Shown one piece after another: positions 34,801-44,533 of a stretch of 64,000 bases of DNA. How positions within the stretch are numbered: position 1 is the first letter of the stretch; every line of letters starts with the position of its first letter. This DNA comes from Xanthocytophaga flava. GTDB taxonomy: Bacteria > Bacteroidota > Bacteroidia > Cytophagales > 172606-1. Made by a program: the position numbers and the translations under genes. The stretch covers positions 1-64,000 of the forward strand of contig JASJOS010000024.1 of the NCBI GenBank assembly GCA_030068525.1. The letters are read 5' to 3'. A model generated the notes under the pieces. It made no database searches. It was not told the origin of the DNA and saw only the letters and a program-made list of their open reading frames with translations.

Positions 34801-36498
34801 ATGTATTCTTTCCATAATTTCTCTATAAGCAGGAAACTTCTTGTTATTTTCTCAGTAGTGCTTCTTATAGAGGTAATAAGTTTTATTCCGTTGCGGAATT
34901 TTATTGCCAGCATGAACCTCAATTCACAACTGGTAGATGTGGCAGGTCGTAACCGGATGCTTTCTCAGCGAATTGCAGCGTTTAGTCTACTGGCTACAAC
35001 TGCTACAGGCGATATGGCTGCTTCTGCAAAAGAAGAATTAAGCAAGGCATTAACGTTGCATATTTCATCTGTTAAAGTGCTCAAGGATGGTGGAGTTCCT
35101 GCTCAAACTGAAACCTATTTGTTGTTTCCTCCGGCATCGCCTCAGGTATTAGCAGAACTAAATGAGGTAGAGACTTTGCTCTCGGATTACCAGGATCGAA
35201 CCAAAGTATTACTGGAAACAACTACACCTGAAACGAAAAAAGATTCTGCAACGATAGCACTAGTTAGTATTCAGATGCAGAAAAGCATTAATCAGTTAGG
35301 GCAGAAAATAATAAAAGGTGCTTTGCTGGTACATAACCAGAAAGTGGTGTCTCTATTGGTTCAACAGGCAGAAATCACTAAAACGAATTTTAATATCTAT
35401 CTTCTTTTTTTGCTGCTGGTAAACATATCTCTTTTAGGAGGTGTATATTGGGCGGTTAAGCAGCTAATTGGAAAGCCTATTGAAGAGATCTCGTCTATTT
35501 CTGACCGGATTGCTGATGGTGATTTATCCCGACAAATTGCCTATGAATCTGCCGATGAAATGGGACGTATTGCCAGATCGATTAATCTTCTGATTTCAGA
35601 TCTGAAAAATTCGGCAGCTTTTATCAATGAAATTGAAAAAGGTAATCTGGAAGCTATATACAAAGTGAAAGTGAATGAACAGATTACAGTAGAAGATAAT
35701 TTGCCTAAGGCTATTTTACAGATGAGAGATCGGCTACGTCAGATTTCTATTGAAGATGCTCAGCGTAACTGGCTAAATGAAGGATTAGCTCAGTTTAATG
35801 AAGTGATTCGTACACAAGCTGAAGATTTGAATGAGTTATCTCTTGTACTGATAAGGCAATTGATAAAATATCTTCCGGCTAATCAGGGAGGAATCTATCT
35901 ACTGTCTGGCAATATGGATAGAGCTAGAGGACTTGAGTCTGGAGCTTATCTTGAACTACTGGCCTGTGTAGCATTTAATCGGCGTAAATACATAGACCAG
36001 CGTATTCCAGTGGAAGAAGGATTACTGGGATCTTGTGTACTGGAGGGACAAAGTATTTTATTGACACAGATACCTCATACCTATCTGCGTATTACATCTG
36101 GATTAGGTGAAGAAACTCCTGCATGCCTTTTGTTAGTGCCCTTATTCAATAATCGCAAAGAAGTAATCGGAGTAATTGAACTGGCATCGTTTGAGAAATT
36201 TGAGTCTCATCAGCAGGATTTTGTAGAGAGGTTATCTGAAATGATTGGTTCTACTTTCCAGAATGTACGAAATGCGCAGGAAACCAAACATCTTCTGGCT
36301 CAGACACAACAGTTGAGCGAGGAAATGAAGGCTCAGGAAGAAGAACTACGTCAGAATCTGGAAGAGTTAATGGCTACTCAGGAAGAAATGAGACGCCGAG
36401 AGTCCCAAAATCCAAAGGAACCAGCGACACAAGCGCATTTTGTGTACGTAAAAGGAGACGGAATGATGAAGTGGGCTAAGAAAAATCAAACGACATGA
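34801..36498 (+). CDS. PilJ-type sensor with HAMP and GAF domains, no output domain
   Basis: A 565-residue membrane protein. After a membrane segment (12-30) comes the PilJ-type type-IV-pili methyl-accepting domain with its signature VDVAGRNRMLSQRIA (45-59). A second membrane segment (about 198-220) is followed by HAMP (about 222-275, PIEEISSISDRIADGDLSRQ), a GAF domain (about 330-495) and a C-terminal coiled coil rich in EELRQNLEELMATQEEMRRR. Cytophagales relatives usually continue into PAS and kinase or methyl-accepting modules after this coiled coil; here the protein stops. It therefore either signals through a partner or was shortened. It is not next to any receiver or kinase. Confidence 0.85.
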   Translation: MYSFHNFSISRKLLVIFSVVLLIEVISFIPLRNFIASMNLNSQLVDVAGRNRMLSQRIAAFSLLATTATGDMAASAKEELSKALTLHISSVKVLKDGGVPAQTETYLLFPPASPQVLAELNEVETLLSDYQDRTKVLLETTTPETKKDSATIALVSIQMQKSINQLGQKIIKGALLVHNQKVVSLLVQQAEITKTNFNIYLLFLLLVNISLLGGVYWAVKQLIGKPIEEISSISDRIADGDLSRQIAYESADEMGRIARSINLLISDLKNSAAFINEIEKGNLEAIYKVKVNEQITVEDNLPKAILQMRDRLRQISIEDAQRNWLNEGLAQFNEVIRTQAEDLNELSLVLIRQLIKYLPANQGGIYLLSGNMDRARGLESGAYLELLACVAFNRRKYIDQRIPVEEGLLGSCVLEGQSILLTQIPHTYLRITSGLGEETPACLLLVPLFNNRKEVIGVIELASFEKFESHQQDFVERLSEMIGSTFQNVRNAQETKHLLAQTQQLSEEMKAQEEELRQNLEELMATQEEMRRRESQNPKEPATQAHFVYVKGDGMMKWAKKNQTT

Positions 36499-36524
36499 TA
36501 GATAGGAAGAATATATGCAGAAAG

Positions 36525-37409
36525 TTATTTTGTAGGTATTTCTGATTCATAAGAGGGTAAAGCCTGAATGGGATGAGGTAATTCTGGCTGGTTAGCCCAA
36601 GGTTTACGAATAACACATATCTTTAACCGATAAAGGGCAGTTTTATCCAGTCTATTGTAAAATTCCTGAATCCTTTTCATTTTTTGCTTTCGAGATAACT
36701 CTTTCTCAAAAGAAAATCTGTTCTCAAAGTAAGATATTACCAGTCCACTTTTGTATATCAGGGTAAAATCTTTCTCCAGTTTCTGTTTCAGTAGTTTACG
36801 AATTACCGGTTTGCTAGTAAGACTATCAATATCCGTAGGATTATGTATGCGGGCTGATCTTTGTAAAAAGTGAAACTGAAACACAGAGTCTAGGGTGGCT
36901 AATTCAAGAGGTTTGTTTCTGAGTGCTGTACAGTGATTCAGAAAGAACTCCAATCCCAGATAATTATGTACAAGAATCCCGATTTTGGGCTGCTCAAGTA
37001 CAGCTTCATGTAACTCTAACGGGTAAATAACTTTGGATTCTATAACGGCATCATACAATCCCGAATGGGTCCAGTGATACAGTTGTTTATTGGATAGATC
37101 CAATGCAATAACATAACTTGGGCAGTCTATGCAGTTATCACCGGCATGATATAAGACTGTATTCAGACTCTGGATATAGAGAGAATCTTTGTAAAACAAC
37201 GATGTACCTGGATATACAATAGAATCAATGTAAACTCCATCATGAAAGCTTCTGATATTTTGGGCTATGTATTCATCTACAAGGTTTATATTGCTTCGCT
37301 CTTTCTCTTGAAAAGAAGGCGTTGTTACAGGAAGTGTATTATGTGTGTTTTTAGATTTACATCCGAAGAGATAGCTTACTACCAATAACACCCAAATAGC
37401 ATTCTTCAT
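36525..37409 (-). CDS. Lipoprotein of unknown function
   Basis: A 294-residue lipoprotein: MKNAIWVLLVVSYLFGCKS gives a signal with the lipobox Cys at about residue 17. The mature protein is soluble, with YHAGDNCIDCPSYVIALDLS containing a CxxC pair, and a helical C-terminus (KQKMKRIQEFYNRLDK). No family recognised. Convergent with the PilJ-like gene (26 bp between stops). Confidence 0.7.
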   Translation of the reverse strand: MKNAIWVLLVVSYLFGCKSKNTHNTLPVTTPSFQEKERSNINLVDEYIAQNIRSFHDGVYIDSIVYPGTSLFYKDSLYIQSLNTVLYHAGDNCIDCPSYVIALDLSNKQLYHWTHSGLYDAVIESKVIYPLELHEAVLEQPKIGILVHNYLGLEFFLNHCTALRNKPLELATLDSVFQFHFLQRSARIHNPTDIDSLTSKPVIRKLLKQKLEKDFTLIYKSGLVISYFENRFSFEKELSRKQKMKRIQEFYNRLDKTALYRLKICVIRKPWANQPELPHPIQALPSYESEIPTK

Positions 37410-37575
37410 AAGGATAGTATAGATAAATCAAAATGTGTGTATCATAAACGATTGGAAAGAAGATTTCTGATTTGCTTGCTGTATTTTATTTGTAGATGAA
37501 CATAACTAAAATGATATAAACTACTTCTCTATATATAAACCTGAAAAATAAGCTGCAAAATTTTAAGAGATGTCT

Positions 37576-37583
37576 TACTTTTG
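37576..37583 (+). promoter_or_regulatory. Candidate -7 box (TACTTTTG)
   Basis: Exact TAnnTTTG match 19 bases before the ATG at 37603. No TTTG at the expected -33 position, so support rests on one box. Confidence 0.4.
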
Positions 37584-37602
37584 GGAGACTAGAAGCTTTT
37601 AA

Positions 37603-37899
37603 ATGATTAGATCTGTTCTTCTCAATTGTACAATAGGATTCCTGTTATATAATTTGTACTATCTTGCTGTGACAGGTATAATTATCATTGTGCTATTACC
37701 TGGTTGTGCTTTGGTTATATTTTTAGTAATTATGAGTATTCAAGGCATAGGAAGAACATTACAAAACTTTTTGAAAGCTATATGGTTACTTACGCTGATC
37801 AGCGCATTGATTGTACCCTTTTGGTTACATTACATGCATTTTAAAAGAATGGAGAACAATCAGGTAAGGAGATATTATAGCCAAAATGCCTTAGACTAA
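37603..37899 (+). CDS. Small membrane protein of unknown function
   Basis: A 98-residue protein of three hydrophobic segments (about 4-22, 24-45 and 62-80) with a short polar tail (FKRMENNQVRRYYSQ). No motif recognised. It is followed after 6 bp by a 135-residue soluble protein and preceded by a -7-like box, so the two look like a small operon. Confidence 0.55.
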   Translation: MIRSVLLNCTIGFLLYNLYYLAVTGIIIIVLLPGCALVIFLVIMSIQGIGRTLQNFLKAIWLLTLISALIVPFWLHYMHFKRMENNQVRRYYSQNALD

Positions 37900-37905
37900 T
37901 TTCCA

Positions 37906-38313
37906 ATGAGTCACCCTATAGAGGTAATCCTTGAACAACTAAAACAACATCCGGAGATTATAGTTGAAAGATCCGGTGATTCTATTCGAGTTCTACCAAA
38001 ATCAGAAACGGGATTTACTGTAATCTTGTCTGCTCAACCAGATTCTTTATTTATTGTCTACTTTGAAATGTGGCATTCGGAGTTTGACAGATGGGAAGAT
38101 GCTTTCCAGTGTTTTATGTGGGGATTGAGTAACCAATGCCGGTTGAAAGTAACGAAACGAGGAGATACCCCTTACAAGTGGACAGCTGAATCTTCTTACA
38201 CTGGAACCTGGGAGTTTGTTAGTGCTACCGGAGTTCTAAACTTTGCTTTCTGGAAGACAACGACAGAGTATTATCTGCAAAATGACTGGGTAAGAATGAC
38301 TCCAAAATCATAA
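37906..38313 (+). CDS. Small soluble protein of unknown function
   Basis: A 135-residue cytosolic protein, second gene after the small membrane protein (6-bp gap). It is aromatic-rich in its second half (DAFQCFMWGLSNQCRL, WTAESSYTGTWEFV, FAFWKTTTEYYLQNDW), suggesting an alpha/beta fold. The sequence recalls small immunity-like or stress proteins common in Bacteroidota, but no family can be named. Confidence 0.6.
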   Translation: MSHPIEVILEQLKQHPEIIVERSGDSIRVLPKSETGFTVILSAQPDSLFIVYFEMWHSEFDRWEDAFQCFMWGLSNQCRLKVTKRGDTPYKWTAESSYTGTWEFVSATGVLNFAFWKTTTEYYLQNDWVRMTPKS

Positions 38314-38378
38314 ATTATCTGCTACTCAAAACCAGAGATTGCTACATGTTCCTGATTGATTATACAGAAAATGGATTA

Positions 38379-39665
38379 TTAAGATGGTTCGGCTTTAAAG
38401 TTATCATGTTTAAAGCTCCCTATATTACATAGCGCTATAAATATTGGATGGTTTTTGGGCAAACAGGATAATAACTCACTAGGAACAGCTAGTTGATCAT
38501 CTATAGTACGATAGTACTCAAGCACCTCTTCAAAATAAGCTTCTCCTTTGGTGGGAAAGCCTAATTGGTAATAGCAATAACCAATCTGCTCCCTCAATTT
38601 AACGTATCGCCAGATGGGAAATTCTTGTCTTAAAGCTTCCTGGTCAACCCTTTCATATTCTCGTAATGCATCATCCAGTTCTCGTTCATCATGCAAGCAG
38701 TGAGCCAGGTAAAGTCTGGACATGTAATAGCCAGGGTCGACTACTAATGACTGTTCAAATTTTTCTTTGGCAACCTTTCTGAGAGTGGGACGGTCGCCAT
38801 CCGAAAAATAGTATAAATAGCCCCAGAGGTAATAATCTTCTGCATCCAACTGCGGGGATGGTATAGCTTTTAAAATAACTTCGACTGCATTTCTCAAAAT
38901 GAGTTTCTCTGAATCATCAACAGGCTTATCGAATGCATCAAATTTCTTATATAAAAAATCTTTGTATCCGTCTATAAAATCACTGATTTGCAAATTGTCT
39001 CGCGTTAATGCTTCAAAGTCAACAATCCGATCAAAGGGAATCTGACGACTTTCCTGTAAAATTTTGCTCATTTTATCCGCGTAACGATGAGCAAAAGCTT
39101 CCCTTTCATTTTTTGGAATATATACATACTCATCACCAGTTTGATTATACTGGACATAGTGCCCGATTTCATGCAGTAAAGTTCGGTATAATTGGGTGGC
39201 TCTTACCTTATCCGGTTCTGGATAGATACGGAATTCTCTTCGGTTTTCTTCTATTCTGTGTCCATCGTGTCTGAGTCGTTCCAGTTCCCTTTGAGCATCT
39301 ACATGTAAATTTCTCTTCCATACCAAACTTCGTTGGTAGCTCTGTGCTTCAAGAATAATCGCAGGCTGTATTACATTTTCAAATTCGTACCCATAGACAA
39401 GCCTACCCCATACAGGAGAAAGTATCTCCTCTTTTCTTTTGGGTTGACGCAAAATGATGGTTGTCAGATCTCCCAGATCTTTAACCAGCACATTACGCAG
39501 GATTACTTCCAGGTCCTCAATAGTACAGGCATGATAATAATCGGGACGTGTTTTCTCCACAACAAAGAGAAAGTTGACTCCATTGATGCAGCGCCTGACT
39601 TTTGTGTATTCTGTGAGGTTTTCAGGAAAAAACTTAGTGGAATGCCGTAAAAAGGGGATCACCAT
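38379..39665 (-). CDS. Zincin-like (HExxH) protein with C-terminal TPR region
   Basis: A 428-residue protein without a signal sequence. A metallopeptidase-like LLHEIGHYVQY (HExxH) occurs in the first half, followed about 18 residues later by NEREAFAHRYADKM, which could give the third ligand as in gluzincins. The second half (about 275-410) contains TPR-like helical pairs (YYMSRLYLAHCLHDERELDDALREYERV, in two runs). The frame is open to 39734, but the extra start would be TTG, would overlap the LRR lipoprotein stop and would add a basic non-domain tail; the ATG at 39665 is preferred. Substrate unknown. It may form an operon with the two lipoproteins upstream. Confidence 0.75.
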   Translation of the reverse strand: MVIPFLRHSTKFFPENLTEYTKVRRCINGVNFLFVVEKTRPDYYHACTIEDLEVILRNVLVKDLGDLTTIILRQPKRKEEILSPVWGRLVYGYEFENVIQPAIILEAQSYQRSLVWKRNLHVDAQRELERLRHDGHRIEENRREFRIYPEPDKVRATQLYRTLLHEIGHYVQYNQTGDEYVYIPKNEREAFAHRYADKMSKILQESRQIPFDRIVDFEALTRDNLQISDFIDGYKDFLYKKFDAFDKPVDDSEKLILRNAVEVILKAIPSPQLDAEDYYLWGYLYYFSDGDRPTLRKVAKEKFEQSLVVDPGYYMSRLYLAHCLHDERELDDALREYERVDQEALRQEFPIWRYVKLREQIGYCYYQLGFPTKGEAYFEEVLEYYRTIDDQLAVPSELLSCLPKNHPIFIALCNIGSFKHDNFKAEPS

Positions 39666-39730
39666 TTTATTATTCTGTTTGAATCCCTGTTTGGCAGTGC
39701 CAATATTTTTATTTCTTCTGATTGGATTTC

Positions 39731-40354
39731 TCAAGGGGTATAAACGATATGACAGGTTGGTAGTGCAAGCTTAATACGTTTTATTTCTTCTGTAGAGAGT
39801 TGATTACCAGTTAAACCTAACTCTTTTAATCTTTTTAGCTTTCCTATATCAGGAGGGAGTTCTTCGAGATAACACCCAAATAAATACAGATTTTCCAGAT
39901 TAGACAATTTTGTGATAACATTTATATCCGAAAGAGCAACATTATCGGTTAAATCAAGTGTTTTCAGTTTTTGTAAACTACATATTTCATTAGGTAAACG
40001 TTGAACACCATTGAGTGTAAGCGAAAGCGTTTCCAGGTTGGATAGCTTAGCAATACCTGATGGGATTTTTTCAAGTACCCAACATTGAGTTACATTATTC
40101 CCATTCTTATCTGTTAGTCTAAAATCACAATCCATCCCTGTAATGGATAAATATTTCAGGTTTGTCATAGTGAAGATACTATCTGGTATCACATTGCTTC
40201 TGAGTTCTCTTGTTGAAAGCTCTAGTTTGGTTATAGTATCATTTCTGACAGGTTGGTGTAGTAGAGTGAAATCTTGTTTGTTGTTAGGCTGAATATTTTT
40301 ACAAGTAAATAATAAAATTGAGATGCCTGAGATTAATTTTATGAAAGTATTCAT
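39731..40354 (-). CDS. LRR lipoprotein
   Basis: A 207-residue lipoprotein: MNTFIKLISGISILLFTCKN gives a signal and lipobox Cys at residue 18. The mature part has about five leucine-rich repeats (LETLSLTLNGVQRLP, LKTLDLTDNVALSD, LENLYLFGCYLEELP, LKELGLTGNQLS), a short surface-recognition module. Unlike the four cluster LRR proteins it is exported and lacks the BRCT-like part. The zincin-like gene follows by 65 bp. Confidence 0.8.
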   Translation of the reverse strand: MNTFIKLISGISILLFTCKNIQPNNKQDFTLLHQPVRNDTITKLELSTRELRSNVIPDSIFTMTNLKYLSITGMDCDFRLTDKNGNNVTQCWVLEKIPSGIAKLSNLETLSLTLNGVQRLPNEICSLQKLKTLDLTDNVALSDINVITKLSNLENLYLFGCYLEELPPDIGKLKRLKELGLTGNQLSTEEIKRIKLALPTCHIVYTP

Positions 40355-40371
40355 AGTTTAAAAATTTCTTA

Positions 40372-41070
40372 TTATCGAATTCCTGTTCTTTTTTCTCCAT
40401 CACGGTACCATTTGCCTTTTACTTTTTTGAAGAAGTAAAATCCATTTTCTCCACATGTTCGGCCACAGAAATAATCTACATAAATACAAGCTAGTGTATG
40501 TGGGGTATTTAGAGCAATATATGAGAATTGAATAAGAGATACTCGCATACGACCATCTTCTTGCTGAAATGTATGTCGATTGGATGTATACTCCAGATTA
40601 TACGGTAAAGGGGCAATTAAATGATTCGTATCTAATGGCAGGATCTTAGTGAAATCTAAAACTTTCTGGGCTAAAGGCTGATAAATAGTATCAACATTGT
40701 AAAACTGACCTTTAAAATCATTGATTATATTTTGTAAATATTTGTCCTTTCCATATAGTGTGGACATTTTCAGGCTATCATATATTTGTATATATAACGT
40801 ACTGGTATCGATCTCTTGAATAAAGCTATCAATTTGTTGATTGGTATAGGGGAATTCATCATAGGTTCTACCATATTCGAGGTATCTTTTGTGTCGATTT
40901 CGCCAAGTTGTATCTGATTCCTGTATATAAGGTAAAAGTGTATTTATAATTTGTGCTTCATCTGAAACAGAGTCTTTAACTGTCGTTGTATTAGTAGACT
41001 GAGTGAATTGGCAATTAGCCCAAAGAGTGCAAAAAAGAGCTACAAATAAAATACGAGAAAGTATATACAT
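40372..41070 (-). CDS. Lipoprotein of unknown function
   Basis: A 232-residue lipoprotein: the ATG at 41070 gives MYILSRILFVALFCTLWANC with a lipobox-like Cys; an earlier in-frame start would add 8 residues. The mature sequence is a soluble domain rich in Asp/Thr/Tyr, and the end is Cys-containing (DYFCGRTCGENGFYFF) before a basic tail. First gene of a likely three-gene minus-strand unit (lipoprotein, LRR lipoprotein, zincin-like). No family recognised. Confidence 0.65.
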   Translation of the reverse strand: MYILSRILFVALFCTLWANCQFTQSTNTTTVKDSVSDEAQIINTLLPYIQESDTTWRNRHKRYLEYGRTYDEFPYTNQQIDSFIQEIDTSTLYIQIYDSLKMSTLYGKDKYLQNIINDFKGQFYNVDTIYQPLAQKVLDFTKILPLDTNHLIAPLPYNLEYTSNRHTFQQEDGRMRVSLIQFSYIALNTPHTLACIYVDYFCGRTCGENGFYFFKKVKGKWYRDGEKRTGIR

Positions 41071-41472
41071 ATCATATATTGAGAGGTGAAACATAATCTC
41101 CCTTTAAAACGCCAATCCCACTTTATAAGTCTGTATTGATGAGAGTAATGTATCCCATTATTGTTGTATCTGCTTAATATAGCTGTAAGTTTCTTTTTTA
41201 TACTATCATAACTCAGACATAGTAGTTATCAACTATTCACAACTAATTCTAATCGATTCTCATAGGAAAGGAATTAGAAAATTATTTCCTTTCCTATGAG
41301 AATATATAAATTTTTCTTTGAAATGCATGGCTAATTTGTAAAAAGATAGCATATTTGATCTTTGTATAGTTATATACATGCCATTCTAAAGCTAAGAAAA
41401 GTACCCAGACTAAAATAAGAACCGATGCCAGTCTCGTGGAAAAATGTATTACCCAACCCCTAACAATTTTTT
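41071..41472. other. Divergent intergenic region with an isolated hairpin
   Basis: About 400 bases between the start of the minus-strand lipoprotein unit and the plus-strand carbohydrate operon. It must hold both promoters; no full consensus was found. A long inverted repeat at 41256-41303 is listed separately. Confidence 0.45.
41256..41303. repeat. Long inverted repeat in a divergent promoter region
   Basis: ATTCTCATAGGAAAGGAA pairs over 18 bases with TTCCTTTCCTATGAGAAT around a loop of about 10 bases, followed on the plus strand by AATTTTTCTTTG. It is shaped like an intrinsic terminator, but no gene stop lies next to it. It could be a regulatory hairpin, or mark the end of an undetected small RNA. 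Confidence 0.5.
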
Positions 41473-44451
41473 ATGTTTAAATCTGGTTTACTTATTCTTA
41501 GTTTATTGCTGATACCCATCGCAATTCATGCACAAAGTAAAGGCTATGGAGGTACTTCTTTTTATACAGAACGATTAGCGGATGAAGAAGCTGTTTATTT
41601 TACACCTGCAAACTTTCCCATTAAAGCAGATGGCAAAACAGACGTTTCAGATGCTTTGCAGAATGCCATAAACGACCTGAAAACAACACACAACTTTGGA
41701 GTTCTCTTTATTCCTCAGGGAACCTATCTTATCTCTAAGACTATCTATATTCCACAGGCAATACGTTTGATAGGGTATGGGAGTAAACGACCTGAATTTG
41801 TTTTGAAGAAAAACTCACCTGGTTTTCAAGCTCCTGATAGTACAGATAAAGGGAAAGCTCACTATATGTTCTGGTTCACCAGTCAGGTAGTGCAGGAAGG
41901 CAAGAAAGTGAATGATGCCAATGCCGGGACCTTTTATAGTGCTATGTCTAACATAAACCTTCGGATTGAAGACGGTAATCCCTATGCAGTTGCTTTGCGA
42001 ACTCATTATGCCCAACATAGTTTTATTTCTCATGTCGATATTCAGATTGGAAACGGTAAGGCCGGAATGTTTGATGTCGGTAATGAAATGAATGATGTCC
42101 GGTTTTTTGGTGGGGAATATGGGATTTATACAACCAAACCTTCTCCAGGCTGGCAGTTTGTTATGATTGATACCTATTTTGAAGGACAGCGAAAATCGGC
42201 TATTAATACGCGTGAAGCCGGGCTTACCATCATACGTATGAGAGCCGTTAATGTGCCTTCAGTAATAGAGATTCAGCCTAATTATGTAGAGAAGCTGTTT
42301 ATGGAAGATTGCCAGTTTGATCGTATAAGCGGTCCCGCAATTACCATTAGCCTGGGCGAAAATGCAGGTAATCAGATCAGTCTTCGTAACGTTGATTGTC
42401 GTAATGTACCTGTACTGATAAGTTTTCGTGAATCCGGACAAACCGTAACCAGCAAAGAGGCTATCTATAAAATAAAGAATTTTATGCATGGTTTACAGAT
42501 GAGCAGTCTCTATGCTGATCCTGTGAATCACACCATCTCAGAGTTAGTACCTCTAAAAACATTTCCTGTCCCTGTTGCCAAAGATATTCCCAATCTGCCA
42601 CCTATTGGTACCTGGGTAAATCTCAAAACGCTGGGAGCTACAGGAGATGGTACTACTGATGATACAAAAGCTATTCAGGAAGCTATTGATAAATACCCAA
42701 CTATTTATGTACCACAAGGTTGGTATAAGGTTAGTGAAACAATCAAACTAAAGCCAAACACCGTTTTGATTGGTTTGAATCCTATTGGAACTCAATTAAT
42801 ACTTGAGAATAATACTGTAGCCTTTGGAAGCTTTGGCGCTCCCAAGCCATTGCTCGAAACGGCCAAAGGTGGAAAGAATATTGTGAGTGGTATTGGCCTG
42901 TCTACAGGCGCAGATAATCCACGGGCGGTTGCCTGTAAATGGACGGCTGGTGAGCAATCCTATCTCAATGATGTAAAATTTATTGGGGGACATGGAAGTA
43001 TGCAGCGAAAGTGGAAACAACCTGCGGCACCTCCGCTTCCCTGGATTACAAGTGTAGATCCTTCGTGGGATACACAATACTGGAGTTTATGGATTACGGA
43101 TGGAGGAGGAGGCACTATTGAAAACATATGGTCGGCTAGTTCGTATGCCAATGCCGGAGCCTATATATCCAATACCAGCACTCCCGGACGAATCTATGCT
43201 ATGTCGGTAGAGCACCATGTGCGAAATGAAGTGCGTTTCTCCAATGTAGCTAACTGGAAGGTATATGCCTTGCAATTAGAAGAAGAGAGCCTGGAAAGTA
43301 CAGAATGTCTGCCATTGGATATTCAGAATTGTCGGGATATGGTCTTTGCCAATCTGTATATGTTTCGGGTAATCCGGGTGAATAAGCCTTATCCTTATTC
43401 TGTCCGTGTATCTGGCAATGCTACTATTGAATTTCTGAATGTACACAATTATAGCCAGATTAAGTATACAACCAACACCCCTCTATATGATCCTAACAGT
43501 AATTATAATGTTCGTCCATGGGAGTTTAACCGATTGATCATTACAGAATCGGATAACCAACCCGGGAAATCCTTTCAGACAGAAGGGAATATAGAAAAGC
43601 TGGCAACTGGATTTGAGTTTCCGGAAGGTATTACAAAAGACAGTAAGGGCAATATCTATTTCTGTGAATCTCGTATGCGGCGCATTTACAAATGGTCGGC
43701 AGAGACTCGTCGCATTAACCTGCTGGCAGATTATCCCTGGGAACCACATGCATTGTCATGCGATAAGAACGATAATTTGCTTGTGGTATTTAAGTACGTT
43801 CCCAAAAAAGGATATCTGGTAGATGGAAAACCGGAGGTTTACACTAATCCGCCCGATGCTGCCGGAACATCTTTTAGTGGTTGGGGAAATTCTGGTTTTG
43901 GTACACTGGTATATAGCATTAATCCTGCCAATCCGGATGAGACTATTCAGCTTTTGCCAAAAGTAAAGATGGGAAGTGTTGCCACTATCTTTAAAGCCCT
44001 TTATCCATCCCATCGCTGGAGAGATTATCACGATTTTAATACAGTCACAGTCAATAAACCATCCGAATGTTATGTGGCTAAAGACGGAGTTACTATTATT
44101 CCTGTAGTGTATGATCTGGCACGTTCTGCCTGTCTGGTAGAAGCTTATCCTGGCAAGCTGTTATATGAAACTGATGAATATGACAAGAGAACCGTGAGAA
44201 TGAAAGTAAGCCCGGAAGGATATGTCTCTGATCTGACTTATTTTACGGAGAAGGGAGAGTTTGCTTCTGCAGTGGATCAGCAAGGAAATGTCTATATAGC
44301 CGATGGGCAGATCTATGTATATACCCCGGATGGTAAACTGATAAACACAGTAAAGGTTCCTGAAAGACCTTCAACCATTACGCTGGATACGAATAATCAG
44401 AACCTGTATATAACCGGTAGTACATCGTTTTATTGCGTTCATCTCAAATAA
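41473..44451 (+). CDS. Secreted right-handed beta-helix protein (pectate-lyase-3/GH55-like) with SMP-30/NHL-like C-terminus
   Basis: A 992-residue secreted protein. Residues 1-20 are a signal peptide. Two copies of the pectate-lyase-3 beta-helix start are visible: NFPIKADGKTDVSDALQNAI then LFIPQGTYLISKTIYIP (about 50-95), and LGATGDGTTDDTKAIQEAID with IYVPQGWYKVSETIKL (about 388-425). This tandem pair is the arrangement of GH55 exo-beta-1,3-glucanases and related lyases. From about residue 700 the sequence changes to beta-propeller-like repeats (EGITKDSKGNIYFCESRMRR, ASAVDQQGNVYIADGQ). First gene of a three-gene operon with a polysaccharide deacetylase and a GH9 enzyme. The exact substrate is not determined. 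Confidence 0.85.
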   Translation: MFKSGLLILSLLLIPIAIHAQSKGYGGTSFYTERLADEEAVYFTPANFPIKADGKTDVSDALQNAINDLKTTHNFGVLFIPQGTYLISKTIYIPQAIRLIGYGSKRPEFVLKKNSPGFQAPDSTDKGKAHYMFWFTSQVVQEGKKVNDANAGTFYSAMSNINLRIEDGNPYAVALRTHYAQHSFISHVDIQIGNGKAGMFDVGNEMNDVRFFGGEYGIYTTKPSPGWQFVMIDTYFEGQRKSAINTREAGLTIIRMRAVNVPSVIEIQPNYVEKLFMEDCQFDRISGPAITISLGENAGNQISLRNVDCRNVPVLISFRESGQTVTSKEAIYKIKNFMHGLQMSSLYADPVNHTISELVPLKTFPVPVAKDIPNLPPIGTWVNLKTLGATGDGTTDDTKAIQEAIDKYPTIYVPQGWYKVSETIKLKPNTVLIGLNPIGTQLILENNTVAFGSFGAPKPLLETAKGGKNIVSGIGLSTGADNPRAVACKWTAGEQSYLNDVKFIGGHGSMQRKWKQPAAPPLPWITSVDPSWDTQYWSLWITDGGGGTIENIWSASSYANAGAYISNTSTPGRIYAMSVEHHVRNEVRFSNVANWKVYALQLEEESLESTECLPLDIQNCRDMVFANLYMFRVIRVNKPYPYSVRVSGNATIEFLNVHNYSQIKYTTNTPLYDPNSNYNVRPWEFNRLIITESDNQPGKSFQTEGNIEKLATGFEFPEGITKDSKGNIYFCESRMRRIYKWSAETRRINLLADYPWEPHALSCDKNDNLLVVFKYVPKKGYLVDGKPEVYTNPPDAAGTSFSGWGNSGFGTLVYSINPANPDETIQLLPKVKMGSVATIFKALYPSHRWRDYHDFNTVTVNKPSECYVAKDGVTIIPVVYDLARSACLVEAYPGKLLYETDEYDKRTVRMKVSPEGYVSDLTYFTEKGEFASAVDQQGNVYIADGQIYVYTPDGKLINTVKVPERPSTITLDTNNQNLYITGSTSFYCVHLK

Positions 44452-44533
44452 AATGTATCAGACCAGAAGAATACATATCTTTCTGGTCTGATCCCCAAGT
44501 TTTAAAACGAAATTTGTTAAGTTGATTACGGTA

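Noticed and set aside
37903-38313. Polymorphic toxin immunity gene
   Set aside because: Small aromatic-rich protein after a membrane protein resembles immunity genes, but no toxin or secretion marker is near.
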